6,259 bases of DNA from an uncultured archaeon (GTDB taxonomy: Archaea; Halobacteriota; Methanosarcinia; Methanotrichales; Methanotrichaceae), in contig CABMDX010000219.1 of the NCBI GenBank assembly GCA_902385025.1, positions 1 through 6,259 on the forward strand, given 5' to 3'. Positions 5,347-6,259 of this stretch are shown here, piece after piece. How positions within the stretch are numbered: the stretch's first letter is position 1; each line of letters starts with the position of its first letter. The position numbers were made by a program, and so were the translations under genes. Below the pieces are notes generated by a model. The model was not told where the DNA came from. It searched no databases and saw nothing but the letters and a program-made list of their open reading frames with translations.

Positions 5347-5473
5347 AACTATATAGTTTTATAAAATAACTTCTTAGAAATTGCGTCGCTATTAAGAGTG
5401 CTTTTTGCAGCCCTAAACACATTCTCCTGCGCTTATTTCTATATACTTTCAGTTCCTGAACATATTGTGCTTC

Positions 5474-5517
5474 AAACATATATAACAATATATTCTATTT
5501 CGATCGAATTTATACTG
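5474..5517 (+). promoter_or_regulatory. Promoter region of the phosphoesterase gene with palindrome
   Basis: Two TATA-like boxes are visible: AACATATATAAC (near 5475-5486), giving a leader of about 45 bases, and GAATTTATACTG (5506-5517), giving about 15. Between them TTCGATCGAA (5499-5508) is a perfect 10-bp palindrome, possibly an operator. Use of either box is inferred from spacing only. Confidence 0.35.
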
Positions 5518-5553
5518 TGTCAGTGATTCACAACAGCCCATTGGAGGAACTCG

Positions 5554-6259
5554 ATGAAATTTGAGACGATCTTCATTGTGGCCGTTATCATCCTTTTCTG
5601 CACACCTTTTATTGCATTCGCAGAGGATCGGGCCAATAATTGTGACGGAGCGATCAATTTCGCAGTCCTAAGCGATCTTCACATGGGACTTGACGAGACG
5701 AATAACACCTATAAGATGTTTCATTATAACGAACAGATTCTCCGGGACGTTGTAGCCGAGATCAATTCCATGAATAACCTCAGCTTCGTTCTGATATCTG
5801 GAGACCTCACCAAGGATTCAGAGCCCTACAACCATCAGAAGGTAATTGAAATCTTGGGACGCCTGAAGGTTCCCTATTTCATAACACCTGGAAATCACGA
5901 CGTTGCCAAGAGAGGACTCGCGTCCGGTGCCTGGGGCACCGAAGATCTAAGGAAAAACTATCTCATGCCCTGGCATAACGACAGCCTTTCCTTCAGTGTC
6001 GATCCCGTACCGGGTCTGCATCTGATCTCATTGGATTCCGCTTCAAACGAATCGCACTTTGACGATTGGGGTGGCGCGGTCTCCGAAGAGGACATGCGGT
6101 GGCTGGAAAATGATCTGGCAGAAAATGCCAATAAAACCACTATCTTGATGACCCATCACGCTCTGAACCGGCGAACGGGTATATCTGATAAGCTGTACTA
6201 TGTAGATAATGCAGACCGATTAAAGCAACTGCTCGATAAATACGGTGTCTGCCTGGCCA
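5554..6259 (+). CDS. Exported calcineurin-like metallophosphoesterase (3' end beyond window)
   Basis: The gene starts at ATG 5554 with GGAGG (5543-5547) 6 bases upstream, and is still open at the window end (235 codons seen). Residues 1-23 are a signal peptide ending AFA, so the enzyme acts outside the membrane. The dinuclear-metal phosphoesterase motifs appear in order: Asp41-x-His43 (VLSDLHMG), Gly83-Asp84-x3-Asp88 (SGDLTKD), Gly113-Asn-His-Asp116 (PGNHD) and His201-His202 (MTHHALN). The final GHxH motif would lie just past the edge (the last residues read KYGVCLA). The layout resembles CpdA/Icc-type phosphodiesterases and secreted phosphatases. The substrate cannot be deduced; phosphomonoesters, cyclic nucleotides or envelope phosphoesters are all possible. 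Its position after two phosphate-binding protein genes suggests, without proving, a part in phosphate scavenging. A 664-base spacer separates it from pstS, so it is a separate transcript. Confidence 0.92.
   Translation, partial: MKFETIFIVAVIILFCTPFIAFAEDRANNCDGAINFAVLSDLHMGLDETNNTYKMFHYNEQILRDVVAEINSMNNLSFVLISGDLTKDSEPYNHQKVIEILGRLKVPYFITPGNHDVAKRGLASGAWGTEDLRKNYLMPWHNDSLSFSVDPVPGLHLISLDSASNESHFDDWGGAVSEEDMRWLENDLAENANKTTILMTHHALNRRTGISDKLYYVDNADRLKQLLDKYGVCLA

Larger units (their letters stand above)
4922..5553. other. Long gene-free spacer before the phosphoesterase gene
   Basis: Over 600 bases lack a credible gene on either strand. The open frames present have no ribosome sites, no family resemblance and low-complexity or mixed composition. 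It contains a weak stem AGAGCA/TGCTCT (5008-5013 with 5030-5035), a GC-rich foldable block at 5160-5262, a hairpin at 5329-5346, the palindrome AACTATATAGTT (5348-5359), and the phosphoesterase promoter region at its right end. The GC-rich block in AT-rich surroundings could be a relic gene, a dispersed repeat or an RNA. Confidence 0.5.

Noticed and set aside
1..6259. CRISPR array, tRNA, rRNA, transposase or prophage signals
   Set aside because: No regularly spaced repeats, no tRNA T-loop/cloverleaf pattern, no rRNA-like block and no transposase or phage motifs were seen on either strand.

Overview
The window looks archaeal and most likely comes from an acetoclastic-type methanogen (Methanothrix/Methanosarcina-like; this is inference, since no marker gene is present). 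The evidence is Shine-Dalgarno sites matching the archaeal 16S tail (GAGGTGAT, AGGTGAT, GGAGG), non-ATG starts (GTG, TTG) backed by those sites, AT-rich spacers with TATA-like boxes, T-tract terminators, and a stand-alone amino-acid-binding (RAM) domain of the Lrp/AsnC family. Genes are monocistronic or nearly so, and spacers are long.

Layout. 1-65: the probable 3' end of an upstream gene. 287-541 (+): small Lrp/AsnC ligand-binding-domain protein without a DNA-binding domain. 542-862: gene-free. 863-1372 (-): unrecognised helical cytoplasmic protein, possibly preceded by an overlapping small hydrophobic ORF (1365-1595, -). 1409-1852: mostly gene-free, but holding three back-to-back hairpins and a T7 tract at 1682-1822, the best candidate here for an undescribed RNA. 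1853-2860 (-): secreted or lipid-anchored protein of unknown function with a cysteine pattern near the C terminus. 2861-3069: divergent promoter region. 3070-3891 and 4065-4889 (+): two tandem PstS-type phosphate-binding proteins, about 60% identical by eye alignment, each with its own upstream signals and T-tract terminator. 4890-5553: long gene-free spacer with a GC-rich foldable segment. 5554-6259 (+): exported calcineurin-like metallophosphoesterase, cut off by the window end.

The right half reads as an extracytoplasmic phosphate-acquisition neighbourhood. Two binding proteins would deliver phosphate to an ABC transporter not encoded here, and an exported phosphoesterase may release phosphate or act on an envelope phosphoester. 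The grouping is seen directly; the shared function is inference. The left half is unrelated housekeeping or accessory sequence. I see no CRISPR array, tRNA, rRNA, transposase or phage gene.
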